From NCBI RefSeq assembly GCF_030285625.1, contig NZ_CP127294.1:1870001-1934000 (forward strand): a stretch of 64,000 nt of DNA. The letters run 5' to 3'. The stretch's first letter is position 1; each line of letters opens with the position of its first letter. The DNA is from Amycolatopsis sp. 2-15. GTDB lineage: Bacteria > Actinomycetota > Actinomycetes > Mycobacteriales > Pseudonocardiaceae. Made by a program: the position numbers and the translations under genes. Under the pieces are notes generated by a model. That model made no database searches and was not told the origin of the DNA. It saw only the letters and a program-made list of their open reading frames with translations. Of this stretch, positions 14,834 through 23,612 are shown one piece after another.

Positions 14834-17385
14834 GAGCGGTCGACCAGCTCGTCGAGCGCCTGGTCGTAGCTCAGGCGCACGTCGTGCTCGGCCTCGCCGT
14901 CGGTCAGCGACACCTGGCTGGTGGCCGGCGGGTAACCGCTCGCCACCACCGTGTAAGCGCCGACCGGCAGGTCGCTCACCACGTAGCGGCCTTCACCGTC
15001 CGTGCGCGCGACCGCCGCGACGTTGCCGTTCGCGTCGAGCACGGTGATCCGCGCGTCCGGCACGATCCGGTCGCCCTCGGTGCGCGCGACACCCTGCATC
15101 AGCACGGCACCGGCCAGCTCGACGTCGTGGCGCAGCACGCCGCTGTCGGGCACGGTCAGGGTGACCGCCACCGGGCGGTAGTGCGGGCCGCTCGCGACCA
15201 GCGTGTACTGCCCGGCACCGACTCCGCTGAAGGTGTAGACGCCGTCGTCGGCCGTGATGAACGCGCCGTTGACCTCGCCGCGCGAGTCGGTGAGCGTCAC
15301 GGTGGCGTTGGCCAGCGGGGAACCGATCCCCACGGATCGCACCACACCGGTCAGCTCGCCCGAGCCGGTGAGCGTCACGTCGAGCTTCGCCGGCCCGCCG
15401 CCGACCACCACGCTGGAGGCCTGCGGCTGGTGGCCGGGCGCGGACACGATCAGCACGTAGGTGCCCGGACCCTGCGTCGGCACGGAGTAGCTGCCGTCAC
15501 CGTTGCCGGTCGCCCGCGCCACCTGACGGCCCTGCTGGTCGATCAGCGTCAGCGCGGCGGCGCCGACGTGGCTGCCGTCCTGCCGGCGCACGTGCCCGGT
15601 CACCGGGGGGCCGCCCGCGCCCAGCGGCACGTCGAAGCCCGCACCCGCGGCCGAGTTGGTGATCGGCATGGGCAGTGAGCCCGAAATCGCCTGCGGGTCG
15701 CCGTGACCGTTGCCGTTCATCGAGTGCCTTCCGCCTGCGCCGACGAGAACGGGTTCTCGCGGCTGTTCTTCGAAGAGCGAGCCCGGCTTGGCCGCCTGGT
15801 CGACGATGTCCGTCGGCGTCTCGTCCTCCTCGAGCAGCGCCTCGCCGCCCTCGACCGCCGCGGCGGCCGGGTTCATGCCGGCGAGCGGGATCTCCTTCAG
15901 GAAGCACAGGACGATCGTGGCCAGCAGCGCGACCGCGCCGGCGACGTAGAAGACCGTGGTGATCGAGTCGGTGAAGCCGATCAGGATCGGGGTCTTCAGC
16001 GCGTCCGGCAGCGTCTGGATGACGCTGGTGTTGGTCTGCAGGTCGGCCAGCTGCGCGCCGGCACCGGCCGGCGGGTTGCCGCCGAACGCCTTGGTGATGT
16101 TGCCCGGCAGCACGTTGAACAGAATCGTCAGGAACACCGCGACACCGGCCGTACCACCGATCTGGCGGAAGAACGTGGCCGACGCCGTGGAGGCGCCCAT
16201 GTCGCTGCGCGGCCCGGCGTTCTGCACCGCGATGACCAGCGTCTGCATGCACTGGCCGAGGCCGAGGCCGATGATGGCCGCAGCGACCAGCGGGTGCCAC
16301 AGCGGCGAGTTGTACTGGACCTGCGCGAAGAAGAACGCGCCGCCCGCGATCAGCAGGGTGCCGACGATCGGGAACACCTTGTAGCGCCCGGTCTTCGACA
16401 TGATCCGGCCGGAGCCGATCGAGCTCAGCATCAGGCCGCCCATCAGCGGCAGCATCAGCAGACCCGACTCGGTCGGCGTGTAGCCCTGAACCACCTGCAT
16501 GAACTGCGGGATCATCGTGATCGCGCCGAACATGGCGACACCGACGATGACACCACCGATGATCGCGACGGTGAACGTCGAGTTCTTGAACAGCCGCAAC
16601 GGGATCAGCGCGGCGTCCTTCATCAGCTTCTCGACGAGGATGAACGCGGCGATGCCGACGCCGCCGATCACGTAGCAGATGATGGCCTTGAAATCGCCCC
16701 AGCCCCAGGTCTGGCCCTGTTCCGCGACGATCAGGAACGGCACCACCGCCACGACGAGCGAAAGCGCGCCCCACCAGTCGATCTTGTGCTTCTGTGGCAC
16801 ATGCGGCACGTTCAGCACCTTGGCGACCACGAACAGCGCGACGATGCCGATCGGCACGTTGATCAGGAAGACCCAGCGCCAGCCGGAGATGCCGCCGAGC
16901 GTGTCGAAGCCGGCGAAGAACCCGCCGAGCACCGGACCGAGCACAGTGGACAGACCGAAGACGGCGAGGATGTAACCCTGGTACCGCGGGCGTTCGCGCG
17001 GCGGCACCACGTCACCGATGATGGTCATGGCCAGCGACATCAGACCGCCGGCGCCGAGGCCTTGCACCGCGCGGAACGCGGCGAGCTCGTACATCGACTG
17101 CGAGAACGTCGAAGCCAGCGAACCGGCGACGAAGATCGTGATCGCGGCGAGGTAGAACGGCTTGCGGCCGTAGATGTCCGACAGCTTGCCGTAGATCGGC
17201 GTGACGATCGTCGACGTGATCAGGTACGCCGTGGTGGCCCACGCCTGCAGGTCGAAACCGTGCAGGTCGTTGGCGATCTTGACGATCGAGGTACCCACGA
17301 TCGTCTGGTCCAGTGCGGCGAGGAACATGCCGCACATGAGTCCGCTCAGGATCGTGACGATCTGGCGGTGGCTCAGCCGCGGCAC
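14830..17385 (-). CDS. DHA2-type MFS exporter fused to three beta-sandwich repeats
   Basis: The uninterrupted frame gives 851 residues. The first about 520 are a 14-helix DHA2 exporter: MCGMFLAALDQTIVGTSI, LSDIYGRKPFYLAAI (motif A) and GLGLGQCMQTLVIAVQNAG. Then a linker leads to three repeats of about 75 residues of carboxypeptidase-regulatory type (DGSYSVPTQGPGTYVLIVSA, DGVYTFSGVGAGQYTLVASG, EGRYVVSDLPVGAYTVVASG). With 14 helices both ends should be cytoplasmic, unusual for this fold. The GTG at 17385 has no ribosome site; the ATG at 17450, 8 bases after the MarR stop and behind AGGAAC, is the natural start (MSTTVEKQPQQ) but is separated by an apparent -1 slip in the G run at 17411-17416. 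Confidence 0.88.
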   Translation of the reverse strand: MPRLSHRQIVTILSGLMCGMFLAALDQTIVGTSIVKIANDLHGFDLQAWATTAYLITSTIVTPIYGKLSDIYGRKPFYLAAITIFVAGSLASTFSQSMYELAAFRAVQGLGAGGLMSLAMTIIGDVVPPRERPRYQGYILAVFGLSTVLGPVLGGFFAGFDTLGGISGWRWVFLINVPIGIVALFVVAKVLNVPHVPQKHKIDWWGALSLVVAVVPFLIVAEQGQTWGWGDFKAIICYVIGGVGIAAFILVEKLMKDAALIPLRLFKNSTFTVAIIGGVIVGVAMFGAITMIPQFMQVVQGYTPTESGLLMLPLMGGLMLSSIGSGRIMSKTGRYKVFPIVGTLLIAGGAFFFAQVQYNSPLWHPLVAAAIIGLGLGQCMQTLVIAVQNAGPRSDMGASTASATFFRQIGGTAGVAVFLTILFNVLPGNITKAFGGNPPAGAGAQLADLQTNTSVIQTLPDALKTPILIGFTDSITTVFYVAGAVALLATIVLCFLKEIPLAGMNPAAAAVEGGEALLEEDETPTDIVDQAAKPGSLFEEQPREPVLVGAGGRHSMNGNGHGDPQAISGSLPMPITNSAAGAGFDVPLGAGGPPVTGHVRRQDGSHVGAAALTLIDQQGRQVARATGNGDGSYSVPTQGPGTYVLIVSAPGHQPQASSVVVGGGPAKLDVTLTGSGELTGVVRSVGIGSPLANATVTLTDSRGEVNGAFITADDGVYTFSGVGAGQYTLVASGPHYRPVAVTLTVPDSGVLRHDVELAGAVLMQGVARTEGDRIVPDARITVLDANGNVAAVARTDGEGRYVVSDLPVGAYTVVASGYPPATSQVSLTDGEAEHDVRLSYDQALDELVDRS

Positions 17386-17457
17386 ACCGGCCGCGTCGAC
17401 GACGGGTGCTCCCCCCGCTGCTGAGGTTGTTTCTCGACGGTGGTGCTCATGCTGTTC

Positions 17458-17982
17458 CTAGGCCCCCTTGGAGTGCACCGAGTCCGCCGGCGCGGAGTCG
17501 GTCATGTCTGGAAAGTTGTTCTCGATACCGGTGTTGAGCCGCCCGAACAGCTCGTTGAGGGTCTCGCGATCCTCCTGGGTCCAGTCGCCGAGCACGTCGG
17601 CGAGCCAGAGGTTGCGCTGCTTGCGGTTCTCGTCGAAGACCCGCAGGCCTTCGGCGGTGGGCGCCAGCAAGCAGGCGCGGCCGTCTTCGGGGTCGGCCTG
17701 ACGTTCCACCAATCCGTGCTGCACGAGCGCGCTCGACTGCCTGCTGATGGTGGAGATCTCGGAGTGCAGGAACTCGGCGAGCTTGCTGGTGCGCTGCGGC
17801 CCCTCGTGGATGAGGCAGAAGAGGATCGCGTACGCGGCCCGCTCGATGCCGTCCGGCCCCTGCTTGGAGACCTGCGACTTCGCCTTGGTGATCAGGCGCA
17901 TGAAACGGACCAGCTCGTGTCCGAGCTGGTCGGCCAGGTCGAGCCCGTCCTTGGGCCGGGTGGCGGCGCTGTTCGGTGCCAT
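17458..17982 (-). CDS. MarR-family transcriptional regulator
   Basis: 174 residues from ATG 17982 behind GAGAAAG; an open frame continues upstream to 18105 but without a ribosome site. The winged helix is seen in AAYAILFCLIHEGPQRTSKL, AEFLHSEISTISRQSSALVQ (recognition helix) and HGLVERQADPEDGRACLLAP (wing with the conserved D..DGR). It heads the operon with the MFS exporter and YceI protein and very probably represses it until a toxic or amphipathic ligand binds. Palindromes suited to MarR binding lie in the 245 bases upstream. Confidence 0.92.
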   Translation of the reverse strand: MAPNSAATRPKDGLDLADQLGHELVRFMRLITKAKSQVSKQGPDGIERAAYAILFCLIHEGPQRTSKLAEFLHSEISTISRQSSALVQHGLVERQADPEDGRACLLAPTAEGLRVFDENRKQRNLWLADVLGDWTQEDRETLNELFGRLNTGIENNFPDMTDSAPADSVHSKGA

Positions 17983-18027
17983 TCGGTCGATCTTTCTCGC
18001 GGTGAAACGAACCGTTGTTTGGCGGCT

Positions 18028-18039
18028 GCAACTAGTTGC
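18028..18039. promoter_or_regulatory. Candidate MarR operator
   Basis: GCAACTAGTTGC is a perfect 12-bp palindrome 46 bases upstream of the marR start. A second overlapping half-site pair TTGC-5-GCAA continues to 18048, and another palindrome TTGCATGCAA lies at about 18116-18125. The shared TTGC/GCAA half-sites suit a MarR dimer. Confidence 0.5.
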
Positions 18040-18223
18040 CTTAAGCAAGAGTGTGCCTGATCCGTGCTTCGCGCAAGCTCGCGGTCCCCGGTTGTGTCGC
18101 ATCACACTTTAGTTGTTGCATGCAAGCAGATATTCACCGGAGGGTGTTCGTCCGTTTTCTCCCGGGTCTGAAGGCCCTGGTCACGGTCCCGGGGAACAAG
18201 TCGGAGCGTGACGGGTTGGATAG

Positions 18224-18652
<429 letters not shown>

Positions 18653-18739
18653 GGGAGCCACGCCGGGCAAGTCGCCATCCGGCTGAAATCTGGAAATTCT
18701 ATTCCGCACTGCGGAGATATCTGGGCTTACGATGAGATC

Positions 18740-20134
18740 ATGAGCAACGAGGCCCTGCTGCAGCGACTCCGCGACGAGCTCGGCAAGGAGGCCGTGCTCA
18801 CCGACGCCGATGTGACCGCGAGCTACTCGCGCGACATGATGCCGCTCGCCCCGTCCGGGAAACCGCTGGCGGTGGTGCTGCCCGCGGACACGGTGGGGGT
18901 GCAGGCCGTGGTCAAGGCGTGCGCCGAGGCGAAGGTGCCGGTCGTGCCGCGCGGGGCGGGCAGCGGCCTGTCCGGCGCGGCCAACGCCATCGACGGCTGC
19001 GTGGTCCTGGTGCTGACCAAGCTCGACCAGGTCGTGGAGATCGACCCCGGCAACCGCCTCGCCGTGGTGCAGCCGGGTGTGGTCAACCTCGACTTCCGCA
19101 CCGCCGTGGAGAAGCACGGCCTCTTCTACCCACCCGACCCGTCGAGCTACGACTGGTGCACGATCGGCGGCAACCTCTCCACCAACGCTGGTGGTCTCTG
19201 CTGCGTGAAGTACGGCGTGACCACCGACTCCGTGCTCGGCCTCGAGGTCGTGCTGGCCGATGGGTCGCTGCTCAAGACCGGCCGCCGCACCGTGAAGGGC
19301 GTGGCGGGCTACGACCTGACGAAGCTGTTCATCGGCAGCGAGGGCACGCTCGGCGTGATCACGCAGGCCACCGTGGCGTTGCGCCCGTTGCCGCAGGCGC
19401 CGGCGACCCTGGTCGCGGGCTTCAGCACCACCGAGGCGGCGGGCGAGGCTGTGGCGCGGGTCGTGCGCGAGGGGCTCGTGCCGTCGCTGCTGGAGATCAT
19501 GGACGCGGCGTCGATCAAGGCGTCGGAGACCTACCTCAAGACCGACCTCGGCGCCGGGTCCGACTGCCAGGCGCTGCTGCTCGCGCAGTCCGACGTCGGC
19601 GGCGAGGCCGCGCTGCGCGAGCTCGCCGTGCTGGAGCGGATCTGCGCCGACTGCGGCGCCGACCTGGTCTACGCCACCGACGACCTCGAAGAGGGCAAGA
19701 TGCTGCTGCAGGCCCGGCGCGTGGTCCTGACCGCGCTGGAGACCTACGGCATCTGGCTCACCGACGACGTCAGCGTGCCGCGCACCCGCATCGCCGAGCT
19801 GATCCGCGGCTGCGAGCAGGTGAGCGAGAAGGTGGGCCTGAAGATCGCCGTGGTCGGCCACGCCGGCGACGGCAACATGCACCCCACGATCGTCTACGCG
19901 CCCGACTCCGAGGACGAGTTCACCCGTGCGCGGCAGGCGTTCGACGACATCCTGGAAATCGGCCTCTCACTCGGCGGCACGGTGACCGGCGAGCACGGCG
20001 TCGGCAAGATCAAGCGCGACTGGCTGGCGCGCGAGATCGGGCCCGTCGGCATGCGGGTGCACCGGCAGATCAAGCAGGCGCTGGACCCGGAGAACGTGTT
20101 CAACCCGGGTTCGATGTTCTCGATGACGGACTGA
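18740..20134 (+). CDS. FAD-linked oxidase, GlcD/D-lactate dehydrogenase type
   Basis: 464 residues. The PCMH-type FAD-binding domain occupies about residues 35-215 (VPVVPRGAGSGLSGAANAID, PDPSSYDWCTIGGNLSTNAG, LFIGSEGTLGVITQ) and the FAD-oxidase C-terminal domain the rest (VGHAGDGNMHPTIVY, GTVTGEHGVGKIKRDWL, DPENVFNPG). Such enzymes oxidise glycolate, D-lactate or other 2-hydroxyacids and pass electrons to quinone or an electron-transfer partner. No iron-sulfur GlcF partner is nearby, so it may act as a single-subunit dehydrogenase. It ends at a shared bidirectional hairpin. Confidence 0.9.
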   Translation: MSNEALLQRLRDELGKEAVLTDADVTASYSRDMMPLAPSGKPLAVVLPADTVGVQAVVKACAEAKVPVVPRGAGSGLSGAANAIDGCVVLVLTKLDQVVEIDPGNRLAVVQPGVVNLDFRTAVEKHGLFYPPDPSSYDWCTIGGNLSTNAGGLCCVKYGVTTDSVLGLEVVLADGSLLKTGRRTVKGVAGYDLTKLFIGSEGTLGVITQATVALRPLPQAPATLVAGFSTTEAAGEAVARVVREGLVPSLLEIMDAASIKASETYLKTDLGAGSDCQALLLAQSDVGGEAALRELAVLERICADCGADLVYATDDLEEGKMLLQARRVVLTALETYGIWLTDDVSVPRTRIAELIRGCEQVSEKVGLKIAVVGHAGDGNMHPTIVYAPDSEDEFTRARQAFDDILEIGLSLGGTVTGEHGVGKIKRDWLAREIGPVGMRVHRQIKQALDPENVFNPGSMFSMTD

Positions 20135-20145
20135 GGTTTTCACGA

Positions 20146-20183
20146 AAACGGCGCCGGTCCCTTGCTTGGGGCCGGCGCCGTTT
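20146..20183. terminator. Bidirectional terminator hairpin
   Basis: Perfect 12-bp arms AAACGGCGCCGG and CCGGCGCCGTTT, extended by an inner CCC/GGG stem, lie between the convergent ends of the FAD oxidase and the second DedA gene. The A-run on one side and T-run on the other let it work in both directions. Confidence 0.85.
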
Positions 20184-20194
20184 CTGCTTTTCGG

Positions 20195-20908
20195 TCAGTC
20201 GCGCACGCGCGGGATGCGCTGGGTGACTTCGGCATCCGACTCCGGCGCGGTGGCGGCGTGCGCCTTCTTCTCGCGGCGGCTCTTGAGGTACTCGAGCAGG
20301 ATCGGCACCACGGACACGAGCACGATCAGCACGAAGATGGCGTCGACGTTGTCGCGGATGAAGCCGATGTTGCCCAGCAGCGAGCCCAGCACCGTGATGC
20401 CCGCGGCCCAGACGATGCCGCCCAGCACCGTGTAGGTGAAGTACCGCTTCGGGTCCATGCGGCCGATGCCGGCGATCCAGGTGATGAACGTCCGCACGAA
20501 CGGCACGAACCGCGCCAGCACCACGGCCTTGGGCCCGTGGTGGTCGAGGAAGGCGTGCGTCTTGTCGACGTACTCCTTCTTGAAGAACTTCGAATCCGGC
20601 CGGTTGAACAGCTTCGGGCCCACGAAGTAGCCGATGTAGTACCCGCAGACGTTGCCGAGCAGCGCCGCCACCGTCACCAGCACGCACACCACCCACAGGG
20701 GCGCCTGCAGCGTGCCGTTGGCGATGAACAGGCCCGCCGTGAACAGCAGCGAGTCACCCGGCAGCACCGGGAAGATGCTGCTCTCGATGAAGATGATCAG
20801 GCAGAGCACCGCGATGACCGGCACGGTCAGGCCGGACAGCAGCTGCTCCGGGTCCAGCCACGACGGCAGGATGGACATGGTCGTCACTGTGCTCTGGGCG
20901 AGAATCAC
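20195..20908 (-). CDS. DedA-family membrane protein (second copy)
   Basis: 237 residues from GTG 20908; ATG 20878 (MSILPSWLDPEQL) is an alternative. It has the DedA features IIFIESSIFPVLPGDSLLFT, NVCGYYIGYFVGPKLF and the amphipathic ARFVPFVRTFITWIAGIGRM segment. The tail is charged (RREKKAHAATAPESDAEVT). It is longer than and only distantly similar to the DedA protein at 13179-13847, so they are not a recent duplication. Either could be the mycobacterial Rv0364 counterpart. It probably works in polyprenyl-phosphate or phospholipid flipping. Confidence 0.9.
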   Translation of the reverse strand: MILAQSTVTTMSILPSWLDPEQLLSGLTVPVIAVLCLIIFIESSIFPVLPGDSLLFTAGLFIANGTLQAPLWVVCVLVTVAALLGNVCGYYIGYFVGPKLFNRPDSKFFKKEYVDKTHAFLDHHGPKAVVLARFVPFVRTFITWIAGIGRMDPKRYFTYTVLGGIVWAAGITVLGSLLGNIGFIRDNVDAIFVLIVLVSVVPILLEYLKSRREKKAHAATAPESDAEVTQRIPRVRD

Positions 20909-21007
20909 ACCGAAAACGGTACAGGGTGACGCTGAGTGCCTTCACAGGGAGAACCGCCGCAGGTAATGGGGGTTTTCCGGAATTTCGCGACGGCGGTCGG
21001 CCCATGG

Positions 21008-21125
21008 TTGTCCACAGGATTGGGGTGAGTTGTGGACAACTGAGCGCTGAGCTGGGGTTTTTGCCGGGTTTGTCGGCAGGGGCGGATAGAATGGGCTTGG
21101 GGACGCCCCCCTCGGGAGGGCGGGT
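21008..21125 (+). repeat. Intergenic DnaA-box-pair element, copy 4
   Basis: TTGTCCACA (21008-21016), 14 bases, TGTGGACAA (21031-21039), 30 bases, TTGTCG (21070-21075), 11 bases, TAGAAT (21087-21092), then CGCCCCCCTCGGGAGGGCGG. It ends about 45 bases before the stop of the minus-strand gene at 21170. Unlike copies 1-3 it lies behind the 5' end of the neighbouring gene (DedA), so it is not always between convergent genes. Confidence 0.8.
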
Positions 21126-21169
21126 TTGTCGGCGGGGCGGGGGTTTGTCGGCGGGGTGCGTCGGCTGGA

Positions 21170-21577
21170 TCAGACCAGCGTGAGCAGCCCGATCACCGAA
21201 CCCGCCGCCAAGCCCAGCAACAGGGCCAGCAGCAGCACCCAATGCGCCGGCAACGGTGCGGGCCCGGGCACGGTCTGGCGGACCGTCGCCGGGTCCGGCG
21301 CGGCCACAGGGCCAGAGCCTGGGCCCTGGACCGAACCCGAAGCGACCGGCGCCGTCCGCCGGCCGGAGGCGTTGTCCAGAGCCGCGCGTTCGCGTTCGAG
21401 GGAGTCGGCGCCCGCGCCGGAGAGCAGGCCGTAGCGGGGTGGGAGCTCTTCGGTGGGGCCGGTCGCGCCGGCGGGGCCCGTGGAGTCCGCGGGCTGCGAG
21501 CTGGTGTGCGGGGCGAACACGGCCTGGGCGCGCAGGGCGTCGGCGAGCAGTCGCTCCGGGTCCTTCGGCTCGCTCAT
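21170..21577 (-). CDS. Hypothetical tail-anchored membrane protein
   Basis: 135 residues from ATG 21577. Residues 1-105 are hydrophilic and rich in Pro, Gly, Ala and Thr with little predicted structure (SEPKDPERLLADALRAQAVF at the start). A single hydrophobic helix, WVLLLALLLGLAAGSVIGLL, lies at the extreme C-terminus, so the protein should sit in the membrane with its body in the cytoplasm. I do not recognise a family. It lies 39 bases upstream-to-downstream from nagA on the same strand and may be the last gene of the sigma factor-nagA transcript. Confidence 0.65.
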   Translation of the reverse strand: MSEPKDPERLLADALRAQAVFAPHTSSQPADSTGPAGATGPTEELPPRYGLLSGAGADSLERERAALDNASGRRTAPVASGSVQGPGSGPVAAPDPATVRQTVPGPAPLPAHWVLLLALLLGLAAGSVIGLLTLV

Positions 21578-21616
21578 CCCTCTCCGTACTTCCCCGCGGG
21601 CGGCCCGCGTAGTCGC

Positions 21617-22807
21617 TTACGTGCTCAAGGTAGCCCGGCCGACCTCGGCGACCCACTCGCCCCGGCGCAGCACCCGGACCGGCCGCAGGTCGTCGTCGAG
21701 GATCACGACGTCGGCGGCGAGGCCCGGCCGCAGCGAACCCGTGCGGTCGGCGATGCCCAGCAGCTCGGCGGGCCGGCCGGAGGTCGCCCGGACGGCGTCG
21801 AGGACACCGAGTTTGGCACCCTTCACGAGGTTGCGGAAGGCGTTGTCCATCGTCAACGTGCTGCCGGCCAGTGATCCGTTGTCCAGCGTCGCCACGCCGT
21901 CGTGCACGTCGACTTCGAGGCGGCCCAGGGTGTAGCGGCCGTCGGCGGCGTCGGTGGCCGACATGGCGTCGGTGATCAGCACGGTCCGGCCGCGGCCCGC
22001 GTGCGAAGCGGCCAAGCGGACCACGGTCGGGTGCAGGTGCACGAGGTCGCAGATGAGCTCGACCGTCACGCGCTCGTCGTCCAGCAGCACGCCGACCGGG
22101 CCCGGTTCGCGGTGGTGCAGGGGGCGCATGCCGTTGAACAGGTGCGTCGCCACGGTGGCGCCCGCGTCGATGGCCGGCACGAGCTGCTCGGCGAGGCCGT
22201 CGGTGTGCCCGATCGCGGCCGTCACGCCCGATTCGGCGAGCTGGCGCACAGCCTTCACACCGCCGTTGAGCTCCGGCGCGAGCGTGACCATGCGGATCGC
22301 GCCGGCGCCGGCGCGCAGCAGCTTCTCGACGGTGCCGGTGTCCGGTTCGCGGAGCGTGTCCGGATCGTGTGCGCCGCAGCGGGCGCGCGAGATGAACGGG
22401 CCTTCGAGGTGGATGCCGGCGAGCTCGCCCTCTTGCACGAGCTCGCGCAGCGCCGCGATCTGCTCGGTCAGCAGGTCGATCGGGTCCGAGACCAGGCTCG
22501 CGAGCGTGGTCGTGGTGCCGTGGCGCCGGTGCGCGCGCACCGCCGTGAGGATCTCCTCGGGGTCCAGTGTGGAGAACGAAGCGCCACCACCGCCGTGGCA
22601 GTGGGTGTCGACGAACCCGGGCACCACGAGCGCGCCGCCCACGTCGACGACCTCGGCCTCGGGGCCGCCCGGCGGCGTCCCCGTGCCGACCGCGGCGATC
22701 CGCCCGTCGGAGACGGCGAGCCAGCCGTCGTCGAGTACGCGGTCCGGGGCGACGACCCGGCCGCCCGTGATGACGAAGTCTCCGGCGTGCTTCACGCCCT
22801 CCAGCAT
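21617..22807 (-). CDS. nagA: N-acetylglucosamine-6-phosphate deacetylase
   Basis: 396 residues from ATG 22807 (MLEGVKHAGDFVITGGRVVA); an ATG at 22828 would place the operator inside the coding region. Amidohydrolase motifs are all present: FVDTHCHGGGG (metal ligands, though NagA often keeps only part of the site), GIHLEGPFIS (the catalytic-site glutamate), AAIGHTDG, THLFNGMRPLHHREPG and VLITDAM with the catalytic Asp. The enzyme removes acetate from GlcNAc-6-P, the entry step of chitin and peptidoglycan amino-sugar use, yielding GlcN-6-P. A dre-type site lies just upstream, as for nag genes controlled by DasR in streptomycetes. No nagB is in the window. Confidence 0.93.
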   Translation of the reverse strand: MLEGVKHAGDFVITGGRVVAPDRVLDDGWLAVSDGRIAAVGTGTPPGGPEAEVVDVGGALVVPGFVDTHCHGGGGASFSTLDPEEILTAVRAHRRHGTTTTLASLVSDPIDLLTEQIAALRELVQEGELAGIHLEGPFISRARCGAHDPDTLREPDTGTVEKLLRAGAGAIRMVTLAPELNGGVKAVRQLAESGVTAAIGHTDGLAEQLVPAIDAGATVATHLFNGMRPLHHREPGPVGVLLDDERVTVELICDLVHLHPTVVRLAASHAGRGRTVLITDAMSATDAADGRYTLGRLEVDVHDGVATLDNGSLAGSTLTMDNAFRNLVKGAKLGVLDAVRATSGRPAELLGIADRTGSLRPGLAADVVILDDDLRPVRVLRRGEWVAEVGRATLST

Positions 22808-22810
22808 ATA

Positions 22811-22825
22811 TTGGTCTGGACCAGA
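22811..22825 (-). promoter_or_regulatory. DasR-type dre operator before nagA
   Basis: On the minus strand TCTGGTCCAGACCAA, a near-perfect palindrome centred on TGGTCCAGACCA, matches the DasR responsive element consensus (TGGTCTAGACCA type) known from Streptomyces and Saccharopolyspora. It ends 4 bases before the nagA ATG, so bound regulator would block transcription initiation or very early elongation. GlcN-6-P is the established inducer of DasR. Confidence 0.8.
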
Positions 22826-22866
22826 CATGCCTACGCAACTCGGTGATCGGGATTGGTCCACCCGGG

Positions 22867-23442
22867 TCACTGTGGGGTCTGCATTGCCTTCTGCAGGGCC
22901 TCCAGCGCCCGGCTGGCGGTCGATTTCACGGTACCCTTCGAGATGCCCGCGGCCTCGGAAATCTCGGCCTCGGACAGTCCCCCGTAGTACCTGAGCACCA
23001 GCACCTCGCGCTGGCGCGGCGGGAGCTTGGAAAGGGCGCTGACCACGGCTTGGTGCTCGCTGGACAGCATCGCGAGGCTCTCCGCGGAGCGCGCGTTCAC
23101 GGCGTGCGGAGGCACGTATTCACGGGCGGTTTTCCGCCGCCGCAGCACGCTGCGTGAGCCGTTGACCACGGCCGTGCGCAGGTATCCGACGGCCGCGGCC
23201 GCGTCGCGCAGCCGGCCCCAGTTGCGGTGCAGACCGGTGAACGCCTCCTGCACCACGTCCTCGGCCGTGGCCGGCTCGTCGACCAGCAGGATCGCCAGCC
23301 GCACGAGCCGCATCCGGTGCTGGCGGTACAGGTCCTCCAGGGTCAGCGGTGCGGCCGGCTGCTGCGGCGGCACCGGCCCGTCCATGGTCCGCAGATGCCC
23401 GAGGGTTGCCTCGACACTGCGTTCCGCGTTGCCCTCCAGCAT
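22867..23442 (-). CDS. ECF-type RNA polymerase sigma factor (SigE-like subfamily)
   Basis: 191 residues from ATG 23442 behind AGGGG. Region 2 is LEDLYRQHRMRLVRLAILLV, DEPATAEDVVQEAFTGLHRN and VGYLRTAVVNGSRSVLRRR; region 4 is SKLPPRQREVLVLRYYGGLS and EAEISEAAGISKGTVKSTAS with the DNA-binding helix. This is the SigE/sigma-70 family form common in Actinobacteria, without a fused C-terminal SnoaL extension. No anti-sigma gene is adjacent; the next gene downstream is nagA. The signal it answers is unknown. Confidence 0.88.
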   Translation of the reverse strand: MLEGNAERSVEATLGHLRTMDGPVPPQQPAAPLTLEDLYRQHRMRLVRLAILLVDEPATAEDVVQEAFTGLHRNWGRLRDAAAAVGYLRTAVVNGSRSVLRRRKTAREYVPPHAVNARSAESLAMLSSEHQAVVSALSKLPPRQREVLVLRYYGGLSEAEISEAAGISKGTVKSTASRALEALQKAMQTPQ

Positions 23443-23612
23443 GTACCCCTGCCTGCCTGTTCTCGACCCCTGTGGTGCCCCTGCGCCGCGCTGCCGACGC
23501 AGCCCTAGCGTATCGGGTGAGCTCGGTCCCGCCACTGGTCGGATGCTGGGACCACGAGGTGTTGCCCGGTAGCGTCGGCAGCGTCACCAACGCACCCACC
23601 CGGGAGATCCAC

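Noticed and set aside
15703..17424. Long plus-strand frame opposite the MFS exporter
   Set aside because: It is made of Arg, His and Asp runs without domains; the minus-strand exporter is clear.
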